DNA from: Ceratorhiza oryzae-sativae
Taxonomy: Eukaryota; Basidiomycota; Agaricomycetes; Cantharellales; Ceratobasidiaceae
Assembly: GCA_030998015.1 (NCBI GenBank)
Contig: JARWMV010000080.1
Location: forward strand, 1 to 64,000
DNA: 64,000 bases
Direction: 5' to 3'
The notes beneath the pieces were generated by a model. The model saw only the letters and a program-made list of their open reading frames with translations. It did no database searches and had not been told where the DNA came from. This document shows, piece after piece, positions 48,447 to 59,514 of this stretch. Made by a program: the position numbers and the translations under genes. Position 1 is the stretch's first letter. Each line of letters begins with the position of its first letter.

Positions 48447-48453
48447 ATTTATA
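48447..48453 (-). promoter_or_regulatory. TATA box of secreted protein, copy 2
   Basis: tataaat on the minus strand about 83 nt before the start codon. Confidence 0.5.
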
Positions 48454-49382
48454 TGCCCCCAGACCAAGCCAAGCACGTTTCCTGACTTTACGCAACTTAA
48501 TTGTTGCTCCATGAACGAGAGAGGCTGAGCACTGCCGTGCTGAACTATGACGTTTGATGCTAGTTTTTGCTCCGTTGGAAAGCGTCATGTGGAGTAATCG
48601 TGCCGGGTCAAGATGCCGATAATTGGGTCATAGGGGGTCATTATAGACACAAAGTGGCCGACAAATGAAGATCCTCGGGACCGAAGCCGCGCACGATTGG
48701 ATGTCTCGTGCCAGGAGCCGGCAAGGAGTGCCGGTGGCGTTGTTTATAGTGATATCACTTGCTGTGCCATGCGTTGGAGCTAGTATCGATCATGAATGGG
48801 TGACGTTGTGATAGGAGTCGTCGACGCGCCGGAAGCAGGCTCGCACATAACAACGCAAAATACTCAGAACCCCCATGGTCCTCCTTCCGATCATAAATAT
48901 TGGTAAAAAAAAAGCATAGGGGCTAATCGGTTAGACGAGCGCGATGTACTCGGCCATTGCAGATTTGTCTGAGATCTAGTAATTGCGTGGCAGATAAACG
49001 GCAGATGGATTCTTGCACGACAGGTGGATCCGGATTCGAGAATGCCTGACCGAGGAAGCCGAACGTGCCAGAAATTCCAATCCGAAGAGAAGGGGACCAG
49101 AAGGCTGGGGGGACTGAGGATGAAGAACGGCCAGCTCGGCGCCGAGGAAAGCAGAGAAATCATGTGGTGTCGGCACAACGGCAGATGAAGAGCTCCACCT
49201 GTTCGAGCGCCAAGTGTGAATTAATGTTGATTTAAGAGGGCGGCAATGGAGTCACAGTGACGGAACGAAGCATATACTGTAGTTCCATGTCCACGTCGCT
49301 CAGTCTCGGATGCCGATGGCGTGGCTAAGCGCCCAGGCTCTTGAGGGGTGACTCTAGCCACGTGACTTGGCGTTGACCCACC

Positions 49383-51456
49383 ATGAGCGATTACGGAGTA
49401 TTGCCCTCGCGTGCCCAAGTGCCCCACGTTCCGCTCACATGTCCCCAATGCGCAACTCCTATCGAATTTCTTGCTCCGACTCCGCCCCCGCCACCCAACA
49501 CCGCCCTTCGCGTTCGATGCTACAAGTGTTCATCTATCATTACGCACCGAACCGGAGCTGCCCAAACACAAGCTGGTGAGTGGTTCTGTTTCGCGTACTA
49601 GAGTTGGAATAACAAAGCATTTAGGCCCGAGTTCAAACGGAACGCTGCCTCATAGCTCAACGCCCCAGCCGCAACAACGCAAACGCAAGATAGGGACCCA
49701 AGAACGACCGCTCGAGACTGCGTATTACGAGATTCTTGGAGTCGAGGTTACCGCGACCACCGAAGACATCAAGAAAGCCTACAGTGAGCTCTGTTCAAAT
49801 ATAGTTACCTCGGCGAAACTGACGATCCTGTGGCGAAGGGCGTTTGGCGATCAAGCACCACCCAGACAAGAACCGAGATGACCCTAGTGCAGAGGAAACG
49901 GTACAGCGTTCCGAGACAACTCGGAACACAGAAGCTCACTCCGCCTGTGAATCTGCAGTTCAAACAAATATCAATAGCCTACCAGGTTCTCTCCGATCCT
50001 GACCTGCGGAAAAAGTACAACGAGTTTGGGCCCAAGGAAGGGACTCCCGATGCTGGATTTGTATGTCTCGGGCCTCTTACGCTTTGCGAACTGTCCTCAC
50101 TCGCCCTCATAGGTGGATCCGGAAGAGATATTCGGCGCGATATTCGGTGGCGAGCGCTTCATACCAATTATTGGCCACATATCGCTAGGCAAGGATATGA
50201 AAGACGCTCTCCAAAACGAGGAGAGCGACAATGAAGGTTGGTTCACTCGGCCATTTCTATCCCACGATTTTAACTCACTCACTTTCATTCCGTAAATTTC
50301 TCATCGAATTACCAATTTATGACACTGCCTTTTGTAGAGGAAGCCACCCCCGTTCAGAGAGATGCCAAAGGGCGAGAAATCATTTCTCCTGAAGAACGAG
50401 CTCGACGGGATGCGAAGAGACGACGTAAGGAGGAACGGGACCGACAAGTCGAGGCTGCGGTGCGTCTTGACACAGCAAGCTAATTTTGGAATGATCCTGA
50501 CTAGATTGGTCTTTTTGGCGTTTGTTCGCTCGTTTGCACTTTCCCCCGTCCCATTTCGGCATTTCAGAAATCCAAAGCTCGCGCCGAGCGAGTCAGTCAA
50601 CTCGTCACTGAGCTCTCGCGAAAGCTTTCCATCTACACCGAGAGCGCAACAGGATCTCCGCGACAAGACGCAGACGTGGCTCATAGCTGGAGGCAAATAT
50701 GTGAGATTGAGGCCGAGTGAGTTGATCCGTTCCTTTGGTTGAATATATCTTATCCTCAAACCAGGCAGCTCAAGTCAGAGTCGTACGGAGTCGAACTCCT
50801 GCACGCTGTTGGATTCGTGTATACCGCCAAGAGTAAACATTACCTGGCGGCTAATCAAACCTTCATGGGTGTGGGAGGATGGCTTCATAATATTCAAGGG
50901 AAATACCATGTGTTTAGCGAGACGTGAGTTCTCGCGTTCGTCACTTGGCGAATGAATTTATGTATCCCATCCTTTTAGCGTATCGACCGTGCGATCAGGC
51001 AAGTGATCAAGTTATACCGATGGCATCGATCCCAATTAATAATTATCCTGTAGCGCTTGAGCTTAAACAAGTGTTTGACCAAATCGCGGAGGCTGAGAAA
51101 GCGGGCGTAAGCCCCGAGGAGAAGAAGAAGCTGGAGGAACAAGCTGCCGAGAAGGTGCGCAATCATAGAAATGCCGGGTCAATTCGGTTTGCTAATGTTC
51201 ACCATTTCAACAGGGCTTGCGTGCACTTTTCAAAGGCGCCAAGCTTGAGATAGAGTCTGTGCTTCGCGAAGTCTGTGACCGAGTCCTGTCAGACCCAAGT
51301 CTCCAGTCGAGCAAACTCCACCTGCGAGCGCAGGGCCTGCAAATCCTTGGCGAGGCTTATCTCAACGTGACAAAGGACGAGGATGGCGGAGCAGAGGAAG
51401 AGTACGTGAGGGTCGAGACTCGGGCGAGTCGCGAGAAAGCTGCTGGGGGAACGTGA
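49383..51456 (+). CDS. DnaJ (J-domain) protein with DnaJ-X domain, CAJ1/DJP1 type
   Basis: ATG at 49383, TGA at 51454-51456, with about six introns. The N-terminus has two CxxC pairs (TCPQCATPIEF and VRCYKCSSI) that could form a small zinc ribbon. The J domain starts at LETAYYEILGVEVTATTEDI; the spliced helix II/III loop contains LAIKHHPDKNRDDPS (HPD intact, about 49848) and FKQISIAYQVLSDPDLRKKY. Then come DPEEIFGAIFGGERFIPIIG, a basic region (EERARRDAKRRRKEERD), and the DnaJ-X domain: SYGVELLHAVGFVYTAKSKH, FMGVGGWLHNIQGKYHVF, EKAGVSPEEKKKLEEQAAEK and FKGAKLEIESVLREVCDRVL. Yeast relatives are the J-proteins Djp1 (peroxisomal import, ER-SURF) and Caj1. It recruits and activates Hsp70. The N-terminal CxxC pairs are an unusual addition. 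Confidence 0.9.
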
Positions 51457-51794
51457 ATCAGAGTACGAGATTATGAATGAAGCATATAGAATTTAATTCT
51501 CTGTATCTAATACTTGCAGACATTCATGACATGAATCGATGTGTAGTTCATTTCCGTGTCCGATGAGATGATCTCCATGCGGACATGGATGACCCAAGAG
51601 GGGCGGGTTCATAATAACGACCAAGTTCTCGGTTCCCGGGCTTATTCGGAAGCCCGTTTAGCCGGGCTAGACTTGCCGACTCGCCGCAAGCGTGACAATG
51701 ATAAAATTCCGGCTCATAAACCGAGCTTTTGTTGACGACCAAGCCTCACTCCGTCTTTGATCCATACCCGCGCTTCTTCAGTCTTTTCTTGATT

Positions 51795-53240
51795 ATGTCG
51801 CAAACAACCCATGAGATTCCTCAGGATCATAAACCTATTGCGAGCTTCCTGGAACTGGAGCAGCTTGATACTCATTCGTGAGTTCTTCTTCTCCTTAGTT
51901 TGGCCTGTGTTATGTTTCGGCACTCATAATTTATGTAGATTCCTACGTGATTCATTGTGGAGACCTCAACAAGAACGGGGAGTATTTGGTGGTCAGTTAA
52001 TCGGACAAGCGTTACTCGCCGCAACGCGCTCTGTGAGCGTCGAATTTTCGGCCAACGTAAGCACCATATTTCCTCATATTGCACCCAGATATTTACGGAC
52101 CATTACTAGTCAATCCATGTAAATATATCTCGCTGACTCGACTGGATTTCTACTAAACGACCCCCCAGTGTCATTTTCTCTCCAGTGCAGATCCTTCACA
52201 GCCAATATCATATTCGGTGGAACCTATGCGTCGAGGTGCGAATTCCACTTCTCCCTCGCCGTCATTGTATTGAAAGGTTTTTCTATTCGGTAGGGAAAAC
52301 TTACTGCACAATGATGGTCAAAGGCCAACAAAACCAACGATGGGTCTTCTCGGCCATCTGCTCGTTCCAACGGCCAGAGTTTGGCCAACCCACGCACTGG
52401 CAGATTATGCCCCCCGATGTTCCTCCGCCCGATGAGTGTGTAAATCAGGAGGATGTGTTTAGAAAGGGGGCGGAGCAACTGGGGGTTGCGGCTGAAGGTC
52501 GATATGCGCTTTTGGGTCATGCCGAGGTACGTTTTTATTCGAGATGTTAGCATTTTCTCGTGAATGATTCTTGTGAGGTGTTCAGCAATTGGGTGGATTT
52601 CCGATTGCGGTAAAGACTGCTACATCCCGCCCGATAAGCGACGATCTTACCGAGGACATCTTTTGGATGCGCATACGGGCAATGCCAGACCATGATGTTC
52701 GCTTTCGAAAGGTGCCTACAGAATTCTCATGCTTGTTTTGAAGCGTCGCAGCTGACGGACACCAGTGTGTGCTCGCATTTTTGTCAGACTGGGGCATGTG
52801 AGTATATTGGGGTTTTTTTCGTGATTGCCTCAACTGTATCTTCCTAGCATATTCGCGGCTGCACGAGCTGTGGGCCTTTATAGGGGATTAGCTCCACCGA
52901 ACCGTCTAGCAATGGCTTCATCATTAGACCACTCGGTTTGGTTCTATGATAATGAATTTGATTGTACAGAATGGATGATGTTTGCAGTGAGTCTACGCCC
53001 TCCGCCTGATGATAATCATTTCTAATTCCCGTGGTAGATGGTTTCGCCATTGGTCGGAATGGGAAGAGGCATAGTCCATGGGAGAGTAAGCTCGTTATCA
53101 TGATATGCCGCTCGAACTACGCTAACTAGACACTAACAAAGATATATACGCAGCGGGGCGACCTCATTGCAGTCATTACTCAAGAAGGGGTGGTGCGAGC
53201 GCAATTGAATGATCGCTCCAATGCCTTGGCGAGGCTATGA
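51795..53240 (+). CDS. Peroxisomal acyl-CoA thioesterase, TesB/ACOT8 type
   Basis: ATG at 51795 (MSQTTHEIPQDHKP), TGA at 53238-53240, seven or eight exons. Double hotdog-fold thioesterase II signatures are visible: RPQQERGVFGGQLIGQALLA, SVGKTYCTMMVKGQQNQRWV, ICSFQRPEFGQPTHW, PDHDVRFRKCVLAFLSDWG, MASSLDHSVWFYDNEFDCTE and GRGIVHGR...RGDLIAVITQEGV. The C-terminus is NALARL: the last three residues ARL fit the PTS1 peroxisomal import signal. The enzyme hydrolyses acyl-CoA to free acid and CoA and belongs to peroxisomal beta-oxidation. The start is the first ATG in frame before FLELEQLDTHS. The family match is strong. Confidence 0.9.
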
Positions 53241-55772
53241 GCAGCCAAACCTCGACCCGTCCAACAGGGAAGAAAAGAAATCCATGTCTAACCGATTTCA
53301 TATGCCTGGGTTGTCTAAAGTAATAACATTTCAAGGATCAAAATTTGAAAATAAAACGAAATAGCAAAGCGGGTGGCGATTGATAGGCCCAACTGGATTC
53401 GTCCATGACATGCATACAGAGCAGCATTAAACATATAAAATACGTAAGTGTGACATCAAAGCTAGAGTTATGCCTGAATTAAAATGAATCAAGTGGGCTG
53501 CTTTCAAACATTCTTTGAGCACTAGGACGGAAGAATCTCTTAGATTCCATCATGAAAGCATTCTTTAGCACCACATTTTGGATCGATCGGTGGGTGGGGC
53601 GCTGTCTAAGATTGATGGAGACTGGAACGTTCTGGGAGGGCGCTGCGTGTACGAAGGTTGCTTCTAAGGCCAGTACCTAAGGCAGGCATAGGCTGTCTTC
53701 GTGACAGAAGTTCGGGGTGTGGCGAGGGAGTAGCACACCTAACTGGAAAATGGGGGTCCATGTAGCAACTGAAAAACCCATATCCCAACAAGCGCATATG
53801 TCCATATCATCTAATCAAGGAACTGCACCCCTCGAATATGACCTCAATTCGTGAGTGGCACGATTGGCTCGTAGTTGGTTGTAGCATTTCCAAGACGTGA
53901 GGCTGTTGCCACTCGCATGTGAGGTGCACTGTCAAAGCTGAGCGCTAGCTGTTGATCGCACATCTCACCTGGCTTGGCTAGTTGATGATCCTGCGAAAGG
54001 TTGACCCTGCCAGAAATCCCTCTGCTTGGCTTATTGTTTGGGGCATGATTCTGGCTGTAGGCAATTGCTCCAATGCTGCTCTTGGTCCGCGTATATGCGC
54101 GGGCAATGCTGTCCTAGACGGATACGCACAATAATAGGTCAAGAGAAGTACGTGTAATGGCTCATAATTGTTCAAATGAGATCCTAGGTGAGTCTGCTAG
54201 TATGATTCGCTTCTCTTGCATTATCAATCAAACTGTGGGATTGATTCCATGTGGATGTGGGTGTTCGGAAAGAGTCCAGGTGCAATATATCGCCCTTGCC
54301 AATCCATCACATGAAATATTGCCTAACGTAGATTAGCATATTGCAACATTGTAATACAGCCAAGGGTAGCCTGCTAAGTGAATAGATGTGTATTTGCTCG
54401 TCTGATGGCGTGTGTAGCGACAGGACGACGAAATTCGCTCAGCCAGGGTATATATCGAGGCCTTTTGAATGCTATGGAAGCACTGTCCTCTGACTACTAG
54501 CCTGGACTAAACGATTCAAATATCATCTTGCGGACCTAGGGTACCTAACCCAGTGGAAATACTGTTTCTTCAACTCGTCGCGATACCTCCCCTCTCGTAT
54601 TTCTTTGAGACTTGCGTGCTCACCGTGCGGCTTTTTGAACGCCGATGTGTAGTGGACTGGCTAACACATTTTCTGGAATTCAGATGACGTGGCATAAATG
54701 CACCTTCTGTGACGAGTACTTCAAAGACTGGCATTGCTGTCAAAGGCCCAAGAAGCCTCAGCGTAGCGACCCAAAGCCGCCTAAGGTCGATAGCCCAAAC
54801 TACCCACCACAGCCAGCCAACCGCCGTGATCGCAGGGGTGTACCTCAATCATCTTAATAATCCAATCCAAAGTATTGGGCGACGCAATGGGTCTCCTAGG
54901 TAGTTACTCTTGATCTTGAATCGTGTATTGTAGCCGGCAGCGCCATGTTATATCTTTTTTTTTTTCACTTTGAATTCGTCTCTACGATTCATCCACTCTG
55001 AATAATATGCAGGGTAGCTTAATCTTTATCCAAAGTGTTCGGTGACTCAACCCGTGTCGAATTTATGCATAGCTCGAGCTCGCACCCTACTAGCGCCAAA
55101 GCAACCCGGAGTCGCCCAGGTAGAACGAGGTTCACATTACGGTGGCTAATATCCTTGGCTTGGTGGGTTTAAGAAAGGGCCGGGCGCTCCGAAAGTCGAA
55201 ATCAATTGGCCATACTCCTTGAAGTGGGGTAGACAAGTTCGAGATAGCTACATGCGGCTGAATCAACCAATGATTCTCAACATCAATGATGGATACTAGA
55301 TATTCAGCGAAGTTTAATTTGCACTGGTGCTACTATCATAATGAACCCAAACTAACCTTGTTATTTCATCTTCATATAAGCTGCTACCATCTGAGCGCCA
55401 CTAGCCTCGAAACGGGTTCACTCAGCCTTGGTTCGATGGTGAGCCGAGTGCAAGTAAAATAGTCAGGTGTAATATGATTAGTGATCTGTCTACATGGAAA
55501 ACAAGACACGGTGGAGTGGGGGATCCGAGAGGTGCCGAACGCGCTTCGCGGATGTGTGGCTGGGCCGCCAGCCACGCGAACGGGATTCATGGGCGGGTGG
55601 CAAATCCTGATTCTCCAGAAACAGTGTGGGTGGTGGGACAAATCCCGGAAGAGCAGCATATAGGTGACTATGGATGGCGCCCGTGCCCGCGCGGCGTCGT
55701 GTCTCGTATGAATGGGACCAAAGTGTGGTCGAGGGGAGAAGGACGACAATAATAACAGCACGCGACTGCCGC
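53241..55772. other. Gene-poor intergenic region
   Basis: No gene is supportable. The longest frames overlap in opposite strands and lack domains. The frame at 54645-54857 (CTFCDEYFKDWHCC) has a Cys/His cluster but no continuation. A T12 run lies at about 54955-54966. The region probably consists of decayed repeats. Confidence 0.45.
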
Positions 55773-56090
55773 TTTTTTTTTTATACATATCTAAAGACCT
55801 ATACGAGCACAACTCTGGAGCTGGTCTAACAGAACAATGGACACAAACAATAAGAAACGATGCACAACGGGGATCCTTTGCGAAGAAGCCAACCTGATTC
55901 CGAGTACAGGGGACACTCTCGTAGAACGTGCTTAATAGCCCGTAGGGTGGTGTCACTGCAGTGACACGAAGGTTCAGGGATGTTGTCTATATTGTGAGAG
56001 CAGTATTTGAGACCGTATGCGCCCGGGAAACAATGGCTGAGGATGACCTGAATGGTTCGAGAATGCACCTCGCACCCTTGCATCTCGGCA
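55773..56090 (-). mobile_element. LINE 3' fragment with poly-A tail
   Basis: Read on the minus strand, 56083 to about 55900 encodes RTIQVILSHCFPGAYGLKY, then CHC and IKHVLRECPLYSES. This is the same C-terminal LINE motif as at 13630-13932. It ends in an A10 tract (t10 at 55773-55782 on the plus strand), the expected 3' tail. Only the last hundred codons remain. The 5' end and any target-site duplication could not be defined. Confidence 0.6.
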
Positions 56091-57634
56091 ATATGCTCTC
56101 TAAATCTGTCATGGATGCGGTGTAGCTTACAGGTGGTTGGTTTGTGTAATGTGATCCTCGGCCAAAATCCAGTTCGCTACTGAGGTTTAGTCACAATGCC
56201 CGTTCTACCTAAGGAGAATAAACGCTAGTAGTGCGTGCTAATATGAGCTATCCGGGCGTCAGATCCACTTAGGCAGAACCAGGGCTCTAAATAGCCCTAA
56301 CTAGCAAATTTGCTTTTGCCCAAGGAGCTGCGTATGTGTCGAGCGGCGGGGCGATTTCCAACGAAGTCCCAACGGGGCTGCTGGTTTTTTAGGCTACATT
56401 CGTTCAATTGTATGGGAAATAGAAACACGTTACATGAGCAAAGTCAAAGCACGTGTAGGAGGGGGGCGCCTGGAACTTGAAATTTAGGTACGGGTGGGAA
56501 CAAGCGGTACGTGAGGCTACGAGTGGAGAGGGGTATGCACGTGAGTGCCGCGACTCTTGTGAACGTCGGTCGACGCAAGAATCCACTCGTGGCCACGAGC
56601 GCTCATAAGCAAACATGTCGCTTATGATTGCAAAATATTATCAGGAGTGCTCATGGCATCTTCCTTGTGACCACTCCTGATAATGCGGCGCTCGTACTCA
56701 CGCATCGATTTGGCTGAGGCTGAGTATCCCGTCTCGTGTCTCCGCAAGATGCGACCTATGCGTGCACTAAGAAGAGTCAGGGATATTTTTATTATGGAAT
56801 ACAGTACCATGAGTCTTAAACTGATAATGATGTGTCGATACTGCTATGGTGTGCATATAGCAATTAAAATTAGACCTCTCCCAATTAGTCATGGGGCGAT
56901 GGACATAGCTTGCGACGGAAGCATCGCGCACTCTCGATCTACCGTCTAGCGGCCGGCACGTAAACCCCGGGCCTCGCAAGGCCAAGGACGAGGTGCGCTT
57001 ATGTCCAGCCTCGCTTCATCCTTAAAAGCCCGCCGCCTACCTGTAATTTGACTCATAAATTAACTAAATGTCGCGTAGGTATATATGCACATGATTGAAT
57101 ACAGTACAGCCCATAATGTGTTCGCTGAGGCGGTCCTCACAGTTTCAATCTGGGCGGTTCGCTCACAGCAGTTCTAACTTTCCCGGGCGCGCCACGTATG
57201 CACCCGGTCGTCCAAACCGGAGCAACCAGGCCGAATACGATTGACAGCTTAATGAGCATTTTGCTCCCTGTGAAATTAGGAATATTCTATCTTTGCCAAT
57301 TCCCTATCTATCAATTAGCCCTTGGATTCCACACTGGCACCAATCCCCCGAGTCCGTACAAACTTGTACGCAAGAGTCATTCATCCAATATGCCTCGATT
57401 GCTTCTTGCATCAGCCAAGATTCAACCAATCCACGGCTGCAATTTGGGCCTCAGAATGTAGCTCATATTTTCACCAGATTTTACGGTAGGTTGTATGAAG
57501 CATTTCTTGGAAGCAAGGTGGTTGACCCAATGGGGCAGTGACAAATTTGCAAACACAAATTAGAAGACCCTGATTATGATGGAGGGGGCACCCAAACGCT
57601 GAGCGTTAAGAACTTCATTTCTTCTGACTCGACC
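56091..57634. other. Intergenic with two neighbouring hairpins
   Basis: No gene recognised. 56604-56626 (cataagc / gcttatg) and 56637-56684 (attatcaggagtg / cactcctgataat) form two adjacent stems. The right part must include the tyrosyl-tRNA synthetase promoter. Confidence 0.45.
56637..56684. repeat. 13-bp perfect inverted repeat (hairpin)
   Basis: attatcaggagtg (56637-56649) and cactcctgataat (56672-56684) are exact reverse complements with a 22-nt loop. It lies 10 nt after a smaller 7-bp stem. It could be the ends of a very small element or a transcribed hairpin. Confidence 0.55.
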
Positions 57635-59271
57635 ATGGTTGCCAGCGCAGACACTAGATTCGAAATCATCACCAGAAATCTTCAAGAAGTACTCGGAGGC
57701 GATATAATCAAGGCAATACTAAGCGAGGGAAGGAATCCAAAATGCTATTGGGGTATGTATTAAATATCCTACATATTGATCTTCGACTCATACGCGGGGG
57801 AGTGTAGGAACCGCCACTACTGGCCGACGTGAGTGCTGGTCCTCGGATGACAGTGGAAGCCGCAATACTAATAATCATTGAACAGCTCATATCGGCTACT
57901 TTGTTCCCCTGATGAAGATCGCAGATTTTTTACAAGCAGGGGTAGAAGTAAGTTTAGTCCATCTGTTACTTTGGGAACGATTCATAAAGATCCTGTTAGG
58001 TTACCATTCTCCTCGCAGGTTGAACCTCTGATTCTGGAAGTTGCGTTTCCTGATGCTAATGCCTGTTCACTTAGATCTTCATGCTTTCCTCGATAACCTC
58101 AAAGCTCCAGTGGAACTCGTTGCCCACAGAGTGAAATATTACTCTCATCTTCTTAAGGCAATATTCACCTCTCTCGGGGTCCCACTCGATCGCTTGAAGT
58201 TCGTCATTGGATCCTCTTACCAGCTCAGCAAGGAATATAACATGGACAACTATCGGCTCTGTGCAACCGTCACCGAGCATGATGCTAAAAAGGCCGGTGC
58301 AGAAGTTGTGAAGCAGGTTGCTAGCCCTCTGCTCAGTGGTTTGTTGTATCCCGGCCTGCAAGCCTTGGATGAGCAATATTTGGATTGCGATTTCCAGTTT
58401 GGTGGAGCGGACCAGGTGAGTTGGAGCATATGCGATTGTGTAACGGGACCTCATGACCTTTCATGTAGCGCAAAATCTTTACATTCGCAGAGCTCTACTT
58501 GCCGAAGTTGGGCTACCGTAAACGCGCGCATCTCATGAACGAAATGGTTCCAGGTCTAACGGGAGGGAAGATGTCCTCTTCCGACGCTAACTCCAAAATC
58601 GACTTCCTCGATCCGCCGGCGACAATCCGGAAAAAGATCCGCTCTGCGTTCTGTGAAGAGGGTGTGGCGGAAGGCAACGGGGTTCTTGCGTTCGTCAAGG
58701 CGGTCCTTATGCAGGTTGTTCAGGGTCGTATTGCGCGGGGAATCCCAATCACCCAGATGGCGCCACTTGTTGGAACCGATGCTCCAGAGGGGACTCTATT
58801 CACTATCTCCAGAAAACCCGAGTACGGTGGTCCGATCCACTTTTCGAGCGCAAAGCAACTAGAAGACGCTTTCGTAGCTAAGGAGGTGCATCCGGGAGAT
58901 TTGAAGGCCGCGGTCGCGGATGCGGTTGTGTCTTTGCTAGAGCCAATTCAAAAGGCTTTCGAGGCGAGCGAAGAGTGGAAGGAAGTCGAGAAATTGGCCT
59001 ACCCCCCACCTGTCGTGGAGGTCAAGAAAAAGAAGGTAAATAAAAATACCGAATGGTCGACGAAAAATCACGCTAAATAAATGTGCGGTTTGGTTGCTAC
59101 AGGAAAAGGTGTACCACCCTCCCCCACCAGGTAAGGGTAAAAGGCCTGCGCAGGCAGCTCCAGGTACAGGTCCCGATGCCCCCAAGACAGAGTTAACTGA
59201 GGCTGGTCCAACTCCTGAGTCAACCGTGGAAGGGCTCAACTCTCATGAAGCAACATCTGTTCAGGCCTAAG
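57635..59271 (+). CDS. Tyrosyl-tRNA synthetase, cytosolic
   Basis: ATG at 57635 ([20 protein letters not shown]), TAA at 59269-59271. Class I signatures: the HIGH-type motif in [20 protein letters not shown] (formed across an intron ending at about 57888), [55 protein letters not shown], and the KMSKS-type loop [16 protein letters not shown]. The C-terminus carries a lysine-rich linker (VVEVKKKK) and a Pro/Gly-rich tail after the last intron ([19 protein letters not shown]). It charges tRNA-Tyr. It is of the eukaryotic/archaeal type, not the bacterial-like mitochondrial type, so a cytosolic role is expected. There is no N-terminal targeting sequence. Confidence 0.93.
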
Positions 59272-59514
59272 AGTCCACAAAAGATTCATGAGCTACCTGA
59301 GAGGTTGGTTCCAGTTGCCATTTAATTGGGCTTGTCGTAATCACAATAGATGTAAAACATGTACGAAAAGTACGAAATTGATTTGAAGTCAGTTCTTATA
59401 GCATCGCCTGGGAACCAGTGTTCGACTCCAGCTTAGATACCCTAGCCGGTCCAAGGGCGGCCGCCTAAAACAAAATACGCATATAAGCAGCGCAATCAAC
59501 CAAAGTGCCGTGCG

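Larger units (their letters stand above)
47791..49345. repeat. Duplicated cassette, copy 2
   Basis: Partner of 43651-45170, direct orientation. In both cassettes the secreted-protein gene follows an F-box-like pseudogene (42420 or 45790), so the duplicated unit was probably F-box gene plus secreted-protein gene. Confidence 0.65.

Noticed and set aside
56767..56985. Overlapping short frames on both strands
   Set aside because: No domains, no splice continuity and no codon bias; treated as chance frames.
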